19,961 nt of DNA from CAZVAP01 sp964625125 (GTDB lineage Bacteria; Patescibacteriota; Gracilibacteria; Absconditabacterales; Absconditicoccaceae), in assembly GCA_964625125.1 (NCBI GenBank), contig CAZVAP010000013.1, forward strand, positions 1-19,961, given 5' to 3'. Each line of letters starts with the position of its first letter. Position 1 is the first letter of the stretch. The notes beneath the pieces are model-generated. The model did no database searches and was not told the DNA's origin. It saw only the letters and a list, made by a program, of their open reading frames with translations. The position numbers and the translations under genes were made by a program. Below are positions 10,001 through 19,356 of this stretch, piece by piece.

Positions 10001-10673
10001 ATTAACTGATATAGTAATTGATCCAAATATTGCAACTGTAGTAATGGGAACCTGAAATATTTCTTTATGGTATAGATATTTTGGTAAAGTAGATAAAAAT
10101 TGAAATATAACTGAAAAAGGTGTTTTACCTATGTTTGTGGATTTGGCTTCTAAATGATATTTAAAATATTGATTTACAAACAATCTTGGTATAAAATATG
10201 CTTTATCTGTTTCTGATGATGAATTTAAAAAAGCAACTGGTATTACTGACCCTAAAAAGATAAGGGAATTAAGATATTATCTTACAGCATTTAGGTTTTT
10301 CCCAAGAGATATAGTATTTGATATAAATGATAAAAATGTTGCACAAAAAATGTATTCGGAATGACTAGATGCATTGTATAAAATTTTCTTATATAGATTA
10401 CAAAAGGCTTTAAAATGAGATACTTTAGATTTAGCCTCAGATTTAATGGATATTAATTGATATTATATTCCAAATTTGAAACAAGTTTTAATAAATTGAC
10501 TTGATCCAAATAAATTTGATACTTTATCAGTTGATGACAAATCGTTGATAATTCAGTTGCTAAATATTTTAAATTCTGCAAAACAACAGTCTAATTTACC
10601 AATGATTGTTAATAAAATTTTATCTTCTTCATTAAATTCAAGGGCACAGTTATTGTTTGTAAAAATTAAATAG
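7086..10673 (+). CDS. Very large polytopic membrane protein, GT-C glycosyltransferase-like, 1195 aa
   Basis: The frame is continuous over 1195 residues with TGA as glycine, ending at TAG. Residues 1-540 hold many hydrophobic membrane helices, then a soluble segment (about 540-730), another cluster of helices (about 740-880) and a soluble C-terminal domain of about 300 residues. The loop YPTAWDANHAYMFIPRV (Asp237, His240) after an early group of helices, followed by FRPDLYIWYGLLAWLYKLG, resembles the first external loop of GT-C enzymes such as PMT/ArnT/STT3 relatives, which use lipid-linked sugars at the outer membrane face. This suggests a role in envelope or protein glycosylation, but no family can be named with certainty. 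Alternatives are a polysaccharide polymerase or ligase. Start ATG 7086 lies 24 nt after yebC; there is no Shine-Dalgarno. Apparent long open frames on the opposite strand are shadows of its low-complexity, Leu/Phe-rich coding sequence. Confidence 0.8.
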
Positions 10674-10700
10674 AAATTTTTTATTTGCTTTTCTTTAGTC

Positions 10701-11069
10701 ATGAAAGAATTTAATGTTGAATGATATAAAATATTAATTTTAGACGAAAAAATATCTAAAGATAAACTTATAGATAAGGTTGGTTTTTTATGGGGAAATC
10801 TTATTAAAGCAGTAGTAGATGTTGATAAAGAAATAATGGCTGTATGATGAGAATTGCATGTTGATTGAGAACAGATTTTACTTGAAAATGGTTCAAATCA
10901 ATCTTCTTTATGGTGAATAAATTTATATTTGAAAAATAATAAAGAAGATTGGATAGAATATGACAGTATGATTAATATTAGACCTAAGGATAATAATTTT
11001 TCAAGATTTGTAGAAAATGAGGAAATTAGACAGAAAATAAGTAAAATAGTTTATAATTTGATTAATTAA
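10701..11069 (+). CDS. DUF5674 family protein, 122 aa
   Basis: The small protein carries the conserved block I recall for DUF5674, a family common in CPR bacteria: LIKAVVDVDKEIMAVGGELH, then EQILLENGSNQSSLWGINLY, then WIEYDSMINIRPKDNN with FVENEEIRQKI near the C-terminus. Its function is unknown. It is soluble with no signal peptide. The first gene of a tight trio, it is followed 1 nt later by a small unknown gene and then by RF1, with short spacers that imply one transcript. Start ATG 10701 is 27 nt after the membrane protein stop and lacks a Shine-Dalgarno. Three TGA codons lie in the conserved block (AVGGELH, VDGEQ, LWGIN). Confidence 0.85.
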
Positions 11070-11070
11070 T

Positions 11071-11343
11071 ATGAGGGAAAGAAATCTTAAATTTTATTTG
11101 GCAAATATGGGTATAGAAGTTGAAAGGATGTTTCAATTTAGGTATAAAGATAATGAAAAGTTTTTTTGATCTGTTCAAAGGTTTCTTGATCTTTTCTCCC
11201 AGGTTGTTAAGTTAGCTAGTAATTCTAGGAAATCTGAAATTTTAAAACTAAAAGAAGTAGTTTTAGATTATTTTTTTTGAGATAATATTTATAAATCTAC
11301 TGAAAAAAGCTTAAAAAATTATTTCAAAATATTTTATTTTTAA
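11071..11343 (+). CDS. Small hypothetical protein, 90 aa
   Basis: The 90-residue frame starts one base after the TAA of the DUF5674 gene and stops 11 nt before RF1, so it sits snugly in an apparent operon. Two TGA codons are read as glycine. It is basic and helical (MRERNLKFYLANMGIEVERM at the start; SVQRFLDLFSQVVKLASNSR in the middle) with an aromatic C-terminus (NYFKIFYF). I do not recognise a family. The packed spacing is the main reason to accept it as a gene. Confidence 0.7.
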
Positions 11344-11354
11344 GTTAAAAAACA

Positions 11355-12428
11355 ATGTTTGATAAATTAGAATCTTTAAAAAATAAGTATGAGAGTTTAC
11401 AAAAGCAGTTGTATTCACCTGAAGTAAGTTCAGATGTTCAAAAAACAATTGAAATATCAAAGCAAATTAATGAATTGGAGGAAGTTTATAATTTGTATAT
11501 GCAATGGAAAAAAGCAGACAATGAAATAAAGGAGGCTAAAGAAATTATAGAAAATGAGGATGATGAAGAAATGATTCAAATGGCAAAAGAACAATTATCA
11601 GAAGCATCTAAACAAAAAGAGGAACTTGAAGCAAAACTTAAGATTGCCTTATTGCCTAAAGATGAAAATGATGATAAAAATATTTATATGGAAATTAGAC
11701 CAGCAGCAGGTTGAGATGAATCAGCATTGTTTGCTGAAGAATTAATGAGAATGTATATGAGATATGCAGAAAAACAAGGTTGGAAGACTTCTATTGAAGA
11801 TATTCAGTATAATGATATTGGAGGTATTAAATTTGCTATGATAAAAATTGCTGGAGAAAAAGTATATTCAAAACTAAAATATGAAAGTTGAGTTCATAGA
11901 GTTCAAAGAATCCCTAAAACAGAGTCTCAATGAAGAATACATACTTCTACAGTTACAGTTGCTGTTTTGCCTGAGGTTGATGAAGTTGTAGATTATGATT
12001 TAGATCCAAATGAAGTAGAAATAGATTTTTATGCTGCAAGTTCTGCTGGTGGACAGCATGCAAATAGGAATAAAACTTGAGTAAGATTACATCATAAACC
12101 TACAGGTATTATAGTTTCAGTAGGTGATAGTAGAAGTCAATTACAAAATAAAGAAAAAGCTTTTAATGTTTTGAAAGCAAAATTATTACAAATAGAAAAA
12201 GAAAAACAAGCTTTAGAACAAAGGCAAGCTAGGTTATATCAGGTGTGAACTGGTGATAGGTCAGAAAAAATTAGGACATATAATTTTCCTCAAGATAGAG
12301 TTACAGATCATAGGATTAAAAAATCTTATTCAAATTTGCCAGCTATTATGGATGGTGAAATTGATCAGATAATTAATGATCTAATTGTAGAGGATCAAGC
12401 TCAGTTGATGAAAGAAGTTGAAAGCTAA
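11355..12428 (+). CDS. prfA: Peptide chain release factor 1 (RF1)
   Basis: The 357-residue product is a full-length class I release factor that recognises stop codons and triggers peptidyl-tRNA hydrolysis. An N-terminal coiled-coil domain (to about residue 110) leads to RPAAGGDESALFAEELMRMY. The codon-recognition tripeptide is Pro187-Lys188-Thr189 within GVHRVQRIPKTESQGRIHTS, the PxT form of RF1 (UAA/UAG), not the SPF of RF2. The catalytic GGQ is at 232-234 (SAGGQHANRNKTGVRL). The second glycine of AAGGDES is itself encoded by TGA. RF1 is the factor expected to be kept in a code-25 organism, where UGA must not be a stop; whether RF2 is absent cannot be seen here. The start has no Shine-Dalgarno (AAAAAACAATG). 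It is the last gene of the DUF5674-hypothetical-prfA trio. Confidence 0.96.
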
Positions 12429-12522
12429 TTTATATCTTAACCAAGATAGCAATGAAAGGAGATGGATGAATTTAAAAAATAAAATGGATTTTTATAAAAA
12501 TTTATTTTTTTAATACTTTTAG

Positions 12523-13602
12523 ATGCTTAAAAGGTTTTTTGTTTTATTTGGCTTACTTTTTGTTTTTTTAAATTTTTCTTTTGCAAATAATTATACTTTG
12601 TATTATTGACAGGGTTGTCCTCATTGTGCTAAAGTAGAGCATTTTATGGAGCAGCAAAATATTACTGGAATTCAAAAAAAAGAAGTATGGTTTAATAAAC
12701 AAAATAGAAAGGAGTTTCTTGATATTATTAGGCAATTTAAAATAACTGATGCAGGAGTACCTTTTTTGTATGTTCAAACAAAAACTTGAAGTTATTATAA
12801 AATGTGAGATGAGCCTATAATTAATTATCTTAAAACTACAAAATTAGACTTTACTCCTATAAAAAAAAGTAAGACATCAGATTTTGTTACTCAAAATTTT
12901 AGTTGGAAATTTTTGTTAGTTTTAATTCCAGCAGCTATCTCAGATAGTATAAATCCTTGTGCTTTTGCTGTAATTTTAATTTTGTTAGGCTCAATTTTTA
13001 TTTTATATAGAAGTAGAAAAAAAGTTTTGTTAGCAGGTTTGGCTTTTTCGTTGAGTATTTTTCTTAGTTATTTTGCAATGGGTTTATGATTATATAAAGC
13101 TTTAGCAAATGTTGAAAATACTTTATATTTAAAATTTTGAGTGGGTATCTTAGGTATATTAGTTTGATTAGCAAATTTAAAGGATGCTTTTTGGCCAGGT
13201 AAATTGTTTGTTATGGAAGTTCCTTTATCTTGGAGACCTAAATTAAAAGCTATATTATCAAAGGCTACTTCTCCATTTGGAGCTTTTATAATTTGATTTT
13301 TAGTTAGTTTGTTTTTGCTGCCATGTACTAGTTGACCTTATTTAACAATTTTAGGATATTTATCTGCTGAAAGTTCTTCTATTAATTTACTTGGGTATGT
13401 TTATTTACTTATATATAATTTAATTTTTATTTTGCCTATGGTAATTATTACTTTTCTTGTTTCTATTAATGTAGCATATGTTGAAAAATTTAAAAATTTG
13501 AAAGATAAATACAATTGGCTAATTCATCTTATTGTTTGACTTTTGATGTTATGACTTGGTATTTATGTTATCTTGGATACGGGTTTAATAACTTTATTTT
13601 AA
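12523..13602 (+). CDS. Thioredoxin/glutaredoxin-like domain fused to a CcdA/DsbD-type electron-transfer membrane domain
   Basis: The 359-residue protein starts with a likely signal peptide (residues 1-21, hydrophobic, ending SFA). A short thioredoxin/glutaredoxin-like domain follows with the redox motif GCPHC (Cys32, Cys35) and the cis-Pro region GVPFLYV. From about residue 125 it has a six-helix CcdA/DsbD-like membrane domain with the two hallmark cysteines in SINPCAFAVILIL (Cys146) and LPCTSGPYL (Cys268). Such proteins carry electrons from cytoplasmic thioredoxin across the membrane to reduce extracytoplasmic disulfides. The domain order, with the redox domain first and outside, makes this a self-contained reductant exporter. 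The secreted cellulase nearby contains several cysteines and could be a client, which is inference. It begins 94 nt after prfA; that spacer holds no convincing gene. Confidence 0.88.
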
Positions 13603-13605
13603 TTG

Positions 13606-13623
13606 CTTTTTATAATTAAAAAG
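13606..13623 (+). terminator. Weak AT-only hairpin between the redox gene and secA
   Basis: CTTTTTA and TAAAAAG form a 7-bp stem with a TAAT loop, three bases after the redox gene stop. Only one G-C pair is present and the following sequence (TTATTATC) is a poor U-tract. The embedded TATAAT (13611-13616) could instead be a -10 box for secA, about 47 nt before its ATG. Both readings are weak. Confidence 0.25.
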
Positions 13624-13662
13624 TTATTATCATTCAATATTTTACTTTTAAACTTAAATTAA

Positions 13663-16600
13663 ATGGTGTTTAATTGGATATTGGAGAAAATTGCTGGTAC
13701 TTATAATGAAAGACAATTAAAAAAATATGAACCTAAAATACAAAAAATTAATGAATTATACAAAGAATATGATAAATTAACAGATGAACAAATTAAACAA
13801 AAAACTGAAGAATTTAAACAAAGATTGAAAAATTGAGAAACATTAGATGATATTTTACCAGAAGCTTTTGCCTTACATAAACAAGCTTGTAAAAGATTGG
13901 TTTGAACTGAATATGAGGTTAAATGACAAAAAACAACTTGGAACATGATCCCTTATGATGTACAATTGTTAGGTTGAATTGTATTGCATGAAGGTAAAAT
14001 TGCCGAAATGAAAACTTGAGAAGGTAAAACTTTAGTAGCTACTTTAGCTGCTTATTTAAATGCACTTGAGTGAAAATGAGTTCACTTGGTAACTGTTAAT
14101 GATTACTTGGCTGAAAGAGATGCACAAATTATGAAGCCATTGTATGAATTTTTGGGAGTGTCTGTTTGATATGTTTCAAAAAATGTTCCTTTAGAAAAAA
14201 GAAGGTCACAATATGAAAAAGATATTACTTATGTTGAAAATTCAGAGCTTTGATTTGACTACTTAAGGGATAATTTGGTACAAAGTATGGATCAAAGAAT
14301 GTTGTTGTTTAGACCATTAAATTATGCTATTGTTGATGAAGCAGATAGTATTTTAATTGATGAAGCTAGAACTCCACTGATAATTTCACAACCTTCTTGA
14401 GAACCTACTGATAAATATAAATTTTATGCTGAAATTGTTAAAGCTTTAGTTCCTTGTCCAGAAGAAACTAAAAAGAAAAAATCTTGGCTTTTTGATGATG
14501 AAAAAAAAGAAGAGCCAGATTGTGATTATAAAATTGATCATAAATCTAAAACTGCTTTACTAACTTCTAAATGAATTGCTAAACTAGAAAAACTTTTGTG
14601 AGTTGAAAATTTATATAGAGATTTAGGGTATGAAGAAATTCATCACATTGAAAATGCTTTAAAAGCTCTAGCATGTTATCATAGAGATAAAGATTATTTA
14701 GTGGCAAATAATGAAGTTCTTATTATTGATGAAAATACAGGTAGAGCAATGCCTTGAAGAAGGTATTCTGAAGGTTTACATCAAGCTATTGAAGCAAAAG
14801 AAGGAGTAGAAGTTAAACAAGAATCAGAAACAGTAGCTACTATTACTTATCAGAACTTTTTCAAATTATATAAAAAATTAGCTTGAATGACTGGTACAGC
14901 TGCTACTGAATGAGAAGAGTTTGAAAAAATTTACTGATTGGAAGTTTTGGTTATTCCTACAAATAAACCAGTAATTAGAGTAGATAAAGAGGATAAAGTA
15001 TTTTTTGATCAAGAAGCTAAGTTTAAACATATTGTGGATACTGTTAAATTTTATCATAAAATTTGAGTTCCATTTTTATTGGGAACTAGTTCTGTAAAAA
15101 CTTCAGAAATTTTGTCTTCTTATTTACAAAGAGCTTGATTGCAACATTCGGTGTTAAATGCTAAGTATCATGAGATGGAAGCTAAAATTATATCAAATGC
15201 TTGAAAGTTAGGCTCTATTATTGTTGCTACAAATATGGCTTGAAGATGAACTGATATTAAGCTTGAAGATGGTTTATTTGAAAAATTATCACAAAATTAT
15301 ACAAAATGGATTTTTGATGAAATTTCAAAGGATAAATGACTTTCATTAGTTGTATATTCTAAATTTGAAACTGAAAAACTTTTTGATGCAATTTTAGAAA
15401 AAATTAAAAATACTGAAGTGAGTTTTTATTCTAAAAAAGAAGGTAAAAAACCTGTAAATTTTGATGTATTAAGAGAATTAATTGAGGATAGTATAAAAAA
15501 TAAAATTGATTTTAATTTGGAGGGAGATGGTTTTTATTTAGAGGTTAAATTTAATAAAAATAAGAAAGACCCACAATTAGATAAGGAAAAACCTTTTGTT
15601 GAAATTATAGTTAAAAAATCAAAGGATGCTGAGCCAGAATTAATTAAAAAAGATATTCATATGTGATTGTATGTTTTAGCTTCAGAAAAACATGAATCTA
15701 GAAGAATTGATAATCAGTTAAGAGGTAGGTCATGAAGACAATGAGACCCAGGTGTAAGCCAGTTTTATGTGGCATTGGATGATGATTTGATGGTTAAGTC
15801 TGGTTGATTAATTACTAAAGCTTTAGCTGAAAAAATGTATGATAAAAAAGAATTACAAAAGATGGCTTTAGAAAATAAGGTTATTACAAATTCTATTGAA
15901 AGAGCCCAAAGACAGATGGAAGCTATAATGTTTAGTATAAGAAAAAACTTATTTGAATATGATAGTGTATTAAATAAGCAAAGAGAAGTAGTTTATTGAT
16001 TAAGAGATAAATTACTTTGAGCTGAAGAAGTTGATGAAAAATTTTTCTTGGATTTGATTAAATCTTATGTAAATGAGTTAGTTAAATCTGCAGTAGATAA
16101 GTATTATACTTTTGATAAAGAAACTTTAATTGCTTATTTACAAGAATTAACTGGTATTGATTTTTCTGAAGATTTGAAAAAATTTAAAACAAAGAAAGAT
16201 TTTGAAGATTATGTAATTTTAAAGATAAATGAGATTATTGATGATAAGGCTAAAGAACTAGGAGATCAGTTTAATTATGTAGTAAAGCAGTTAATTCTTG
16301 GTATATTGGATAGATTGTGGATGAAGCATATTGATGATATAATGTATTTAAGAGACAAAGTTTCAATGTACGGATATGCTCAAATTGACCCATTATTGCA
16401 ATATAAAAAAGAAGCTTTTGAAAAATATCAAGCTTTTATGGAAAATTTAAAAAATCAAGTAGTTTCTAATTTAGTTAAATTAGATGTAGATTCTTTAAAT
16501 CAAACACAGGTAATTGAATTGAAAACATTGGAAACTCCAGATGAAATATTGGAAAAATTAAAGCAAGGTTCTCAAGTTGCATCTGATATAGCTCCAGAAG

Positions 16601-16755
16601 TTCAACAAAAGATTAAAGAAGAACAAGCAAAGCCTAAGGTAATAGAAGCTAATGATGAATTTGAAGTGATTGAATTACCTGAAAATAATAATTCTTCAAA
16701 GGAAGAATTGCCAGATGATGTGGAAGATTTGATTAAAAAAATGTTAGGAAAATAA
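13663..16755 (+). CDS. secA: Preprotein translocase ATPase SecA with enlarged insertion
   Basis: SecA drives proteins through SecYEG using ATP. The 1030-residue product has all core motifs: IPYDVQLLGGIVLHEGKIAE; Walker A MKTGEGKT (116-123, Gly119 encoded by TGA); YVENSELGFDYLRDN; the DEAD-type Walker B IVDEADSILIDEART (Asp225, Glu226); GMTGTAATE; ATNMAGRGTDIKL (both glycines of GRG encoded by TGA); and KHESRRIDNQLRGRSGRQGD. The scaffold and helical-wing region ends in DRLWMKHIDDIMYLRDKVSM. About 130 residues (535-666) separate GTDIKL from GLYVLASEKHESRR, roughly 90 more than in E. coli SecA, which makes the protein longer than typical. The C-terminus is acidic, ends DLIKKMLGK, and lacks the usual Cys-rich zinc motif. 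A MazG-like gene follows 21 nt after the stop. Confidence 0.97.
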
Positions 16756-16776
16756 TTTATTTTGTTATAAATTTAA

Positions 16777-17112
16777 ATGATTAAACTTGATTCAGAATTA
16801 ATTGATTTATTAAATAATATTTTGGAGACTTCAGAATTATCTAAAAAGTATGATACTCCACTTGCTAATATTATTCTTAAATTAGTAGAAGAAACAGGAG
16901 AGTTGTCTCAGGCTTATTTAAAATATTCAGGAAGTATAAATGCTTCTAAATCTGGTTGAGATAGCAAAAAACATTTAATAGAAGAAGCTCAAGATGTATT
17001 ATTGGTTGTATTGGATTTGTTAAATAAAATAATTGAATCTGATGAAGATTACCAAGTATTTGTAAATTTCCTTAAACAAAAAAATGAAAAATGGAAAAGT
17101 AAGTTAAAGTAA
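16777..17112 (+). CDS. MazG-like nucleotide pyrophosphohydrolase
   Basis: The 111-residue helical protein carries the metal-binding pattern of the MazG/all-alpha NTP pyrophosphatase superfamily: ILKLVEETGELSQAY with Glu38, Glu39 and Glu42, then HLIEEAQDVLLVVLDLL with Glu69, Glu70 and Asp73. Members hydrolyse (d)NTPs to NMP and pyrophosphate and remove damaged nucleotides; the substrate is not predictable. It starts 21 nt after secA, probably on the same transcript, and ends just before a strong intrinsic terminator. A single TGA (the second Gly of SKSGGDS) splits it in the standard code. Confidence 0.82.
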
Positions 17113-17120
17113 ATTATACA

Positions 17121-17148
17121 GCAGGGATTATCTCTGCTTTTTTTATTT
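17121..17148 (+). terminator. Rho-independent terminator after secA-MazG
   Basis: GCAGGGA (17121-17127) pairs with TCTCTGC (17131-17137) in a 7-bp stem with one G-U pair and a TTA loop, followed by TTTTTTTATTT. It lies 8 nt after the MazG-like stop and ends the secA transcript. Confidence 0.88.
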
Positions 17149-17149
17149 C

Positions 17150-17177
17150 TTGATTGTATGTTGGAATAGTATATAAT
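17150..17177 (+). promoter_or_regulatory. Promoter of the cellulase gene
   Basis: TTGATT (17150-17155) and a consensus TATAAT (17172-17177) are spaced 16 nt apart, immediately after the secA-MazG terminator and 29 nt before ATG 17207. The position between a terminator and the next gene supports independent transcription of the cellulase. Confidence 0.65.
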
Positions 17178-17206
17178 TTAATTGATTTAAATTTTAATAA
17201 ATAAGA

Positions 17207-19240
17207 ATGAATTGGAAAAAATGGTTGTTAATGGCTGGTAGTATTGTTTTTACAAGTGCTACTGTAGCATATGCAATTGAACTTAATAGTAAGATTGATT
17301 CCGATTGGGGAAAATGATATTGTTATAAAATTTTTATTAAAAATAATGCTTGAAATCCTATAAATAACTGGAAAGTTAAGTTGAATATTGGAAATACAAA
17401 TATTACAAGCAAACGGAATGGAAAATTTGAATGTTCTAATTGAAATTGTGTTATTGATTGACCTAATTGGGCTGAACCATTAAAACCGGGTCAAGAGCTG
17501 GAAATTGGTTTTTGCTGAAATGGTTCTGACAGACCTAATAAGCCTTCATTGATCTTGCCTAATACTACTACTCTGGAAGTTTCTACATCTTCATCTAATG
17601 TTAATCTAAATAAAACTGATGATAATGAAAATAAAAGTAAATCAAATGAAACACAAATAAAACATAGTGAGAATACTAGTAATTCAAACTATTCAACACC
17701 AAAATATGGTGGTTGAAAATATATTCCACCATTTATTGTAAAAAATTGAAAAATTTATGATAAAAATGGAAAGGAAGTAAAATTATTTGGTGTAAATTGG
17801 TTTGGATTTGAAACACCAAATTATACAGTTCATGGGTTATGGTCTAGAAACTATCTAGATATGATTAAACAAATGAAAAAATTAGGTTTTAATGCTGTAA
17901 GATTACCATTTTGTCCTTGAACTTTACATTGAAAAACACCTACTTGAATTGATTTTTCAAAAAATCCTGATTTAAAAGGTTTAAATTCTTTACAATTATT
18001 TGATAAAATTATCAATGCTCTTACATCTAATGGTATGTATGTATTATTAGATGATCATAGACCAGATTGTAATGCTATTTCAGAAACACCTGAGGTTCCA
18101 GGATATACATTGAATGATTGGATTAATGATTTAGTTTTTGTTGCTAAAAGATATAAAAATAATCCTTATGTAATTTGAATTGATTTAAAGAATGAGCCAC
18201 ATGGTAAAGAAAGATGGGGGAATGGTGATATTAAAACTGATTGGAAATTACAGGTAGAAAAAGCTTCAAAAGCTATTTTGAATGCTAATCCTAATTTATT
18301 GATTTTTGTAGAGGGTATAGAAATAAATCATAATCCTTATACAGGAAAATGACCTAAATGTGAATCAAATGAAAATCATTGGTGGGGTGGTAATATTGAA
18401 CCAATTGAATGTTATCCATTAAATGTTCCAAAAAATAAATTAGTTTTATCACCACATGTTTATTGACCATCTGTATATATGCAACCTTATTTTAAAGCAC
18501 CAGACTTCCCAGATAATATGCCTAAAATATGGGAGCAACAAATTTGAAGATTTGTTTGAATGTATCCTATAGTTCCTGGTGAATTTGGAGGTAAATATGT
18601 AGGGTTAGATAAAATTTGGCAAAAAGCATTAATTAATTGGTTTATTAAAAAACATATATGTAGTTTTTTCTTCTGGTCATGGAATCCAAATAGTGGGGAT
18701 ACAGGAGGAATTCTAAAAGATGATTGGACTAGTATCAATCAAGATAAGTATGAAAATTTAAAAAGGTTAATGGATTATTGTTCTTCTGGAAAAGCTAATA
18801 TAGATAATATTTCAAGAAGTACATCTAGTAAAAAATCTAATACAATTAATAAAACTTATACAAAAACTACTTCTAAAAATAATGAAGCATCTAATAATAC
18901 ATCTGATATTGTATCAGCATTAAATCAATTAGTATCTAGTGTGAAAATTGATAATAATATAAAATCCAAGATTGAATCTTTATCAATGTCATTGAAAAAA
19001 TATCAACATTCTATCTTAAACCAATATTATCCTATTTTTGTAAAGTTCTTTAATGATAAAAAGCAATTTATTCTTTCAAATCCAAAATATATTACAGACG
19101 ATAATTACCTAGCTTTAAGTTCTTTTATAACTTATACACAATGGCTATTTAATGATCTAGATTCTAATAATATTTCAAATATATCAGGTTACTTAGATAG
19201 TTATAAAAAAATAATTCAAAGATTAAAATCTCTTAAATAA
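17207..19240 (+). CDS. Secreted endo-beta-1,4-glucanase: signal peptide, CBM2, GH5 (subfamily 1-like), unknown C-terminal region
   Basis: The 677-residue product should cut beta-1,4-glucan chains outside the cell. A signal peptide (residues 1-23, ending AYA) leads to a family 2 cellulose-binding module at about 30-115 (GYCYKIFIKNNAGNPINNWK, PLKPGQELEIGFCGNGSDRP). A Ser/Thr/Asn linker (116-170) precedes the GH5 domain at about 172-522. GH5 motifs are HGLWSRNYLDMIKQMKKLGF, NAVRLPF, LLDDHRPD, IGIDLKNEPHG with acid/base Glu330, FVEG, LSPHVYG, PGEFGGK with nucleophile Glu459, and FWSWNPNSGDTGGILKDDW. These resemble GH5_1 cellulases of plant-associated bacteria. A second Ser/Thr/Asn/Lys linker joins a helical region of about 110 residues of unknown role at the C-terminus. 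Many glycines are TGA, so the gene is adapted to this code. It has its own promoter and terminator. Confidence 0.93.
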
Positions 19241-19356
19241 ACTTATTAACTACTATAAAATAGGAAAGTTTGAAAGAATTAGAAATATTTATAAATAATT
19301 TTGCCGAGTAGAGTATTAGTATAAATAATTCTAAACTAAATTTTAGGAGGTTTAAT
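19241..19356 (+). other. Intergenic region, no supported gene
   Basis: This AT-rich stretch after the cellulase stop holds no convincing RNA gene. It contains TATAAA at 19320-19325 without a well-spaced -35, the 11-nt palindrome CTAAATTTTAG (19336-19346) and the overlapping AGGAGG (19345-19350), which is discussed with the small frame that follows it. Confidence 0.5.

Noticed and set aside
12455..12513. Tiny ORF after AAAGGAG between prfA and the redox gene
   Set aside because: It has only 15 codons of low-complexity Lys/Asn/Phe, with no recognisable motif. A nearby TATCTT/AAGATA hairpin (12433-12448) lacks a U-tract.
18487..18738. 83-codon - strand frame within the cellulase gene
   Set aside because: It overlaps the conserved GH5 active-site coding region (GEFGG and WSWNPNSGDTGG) and is a shadow. 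The same holds for the - strand frames at 217-399, 9923-10183, 12568-12777 and 13701-13946.
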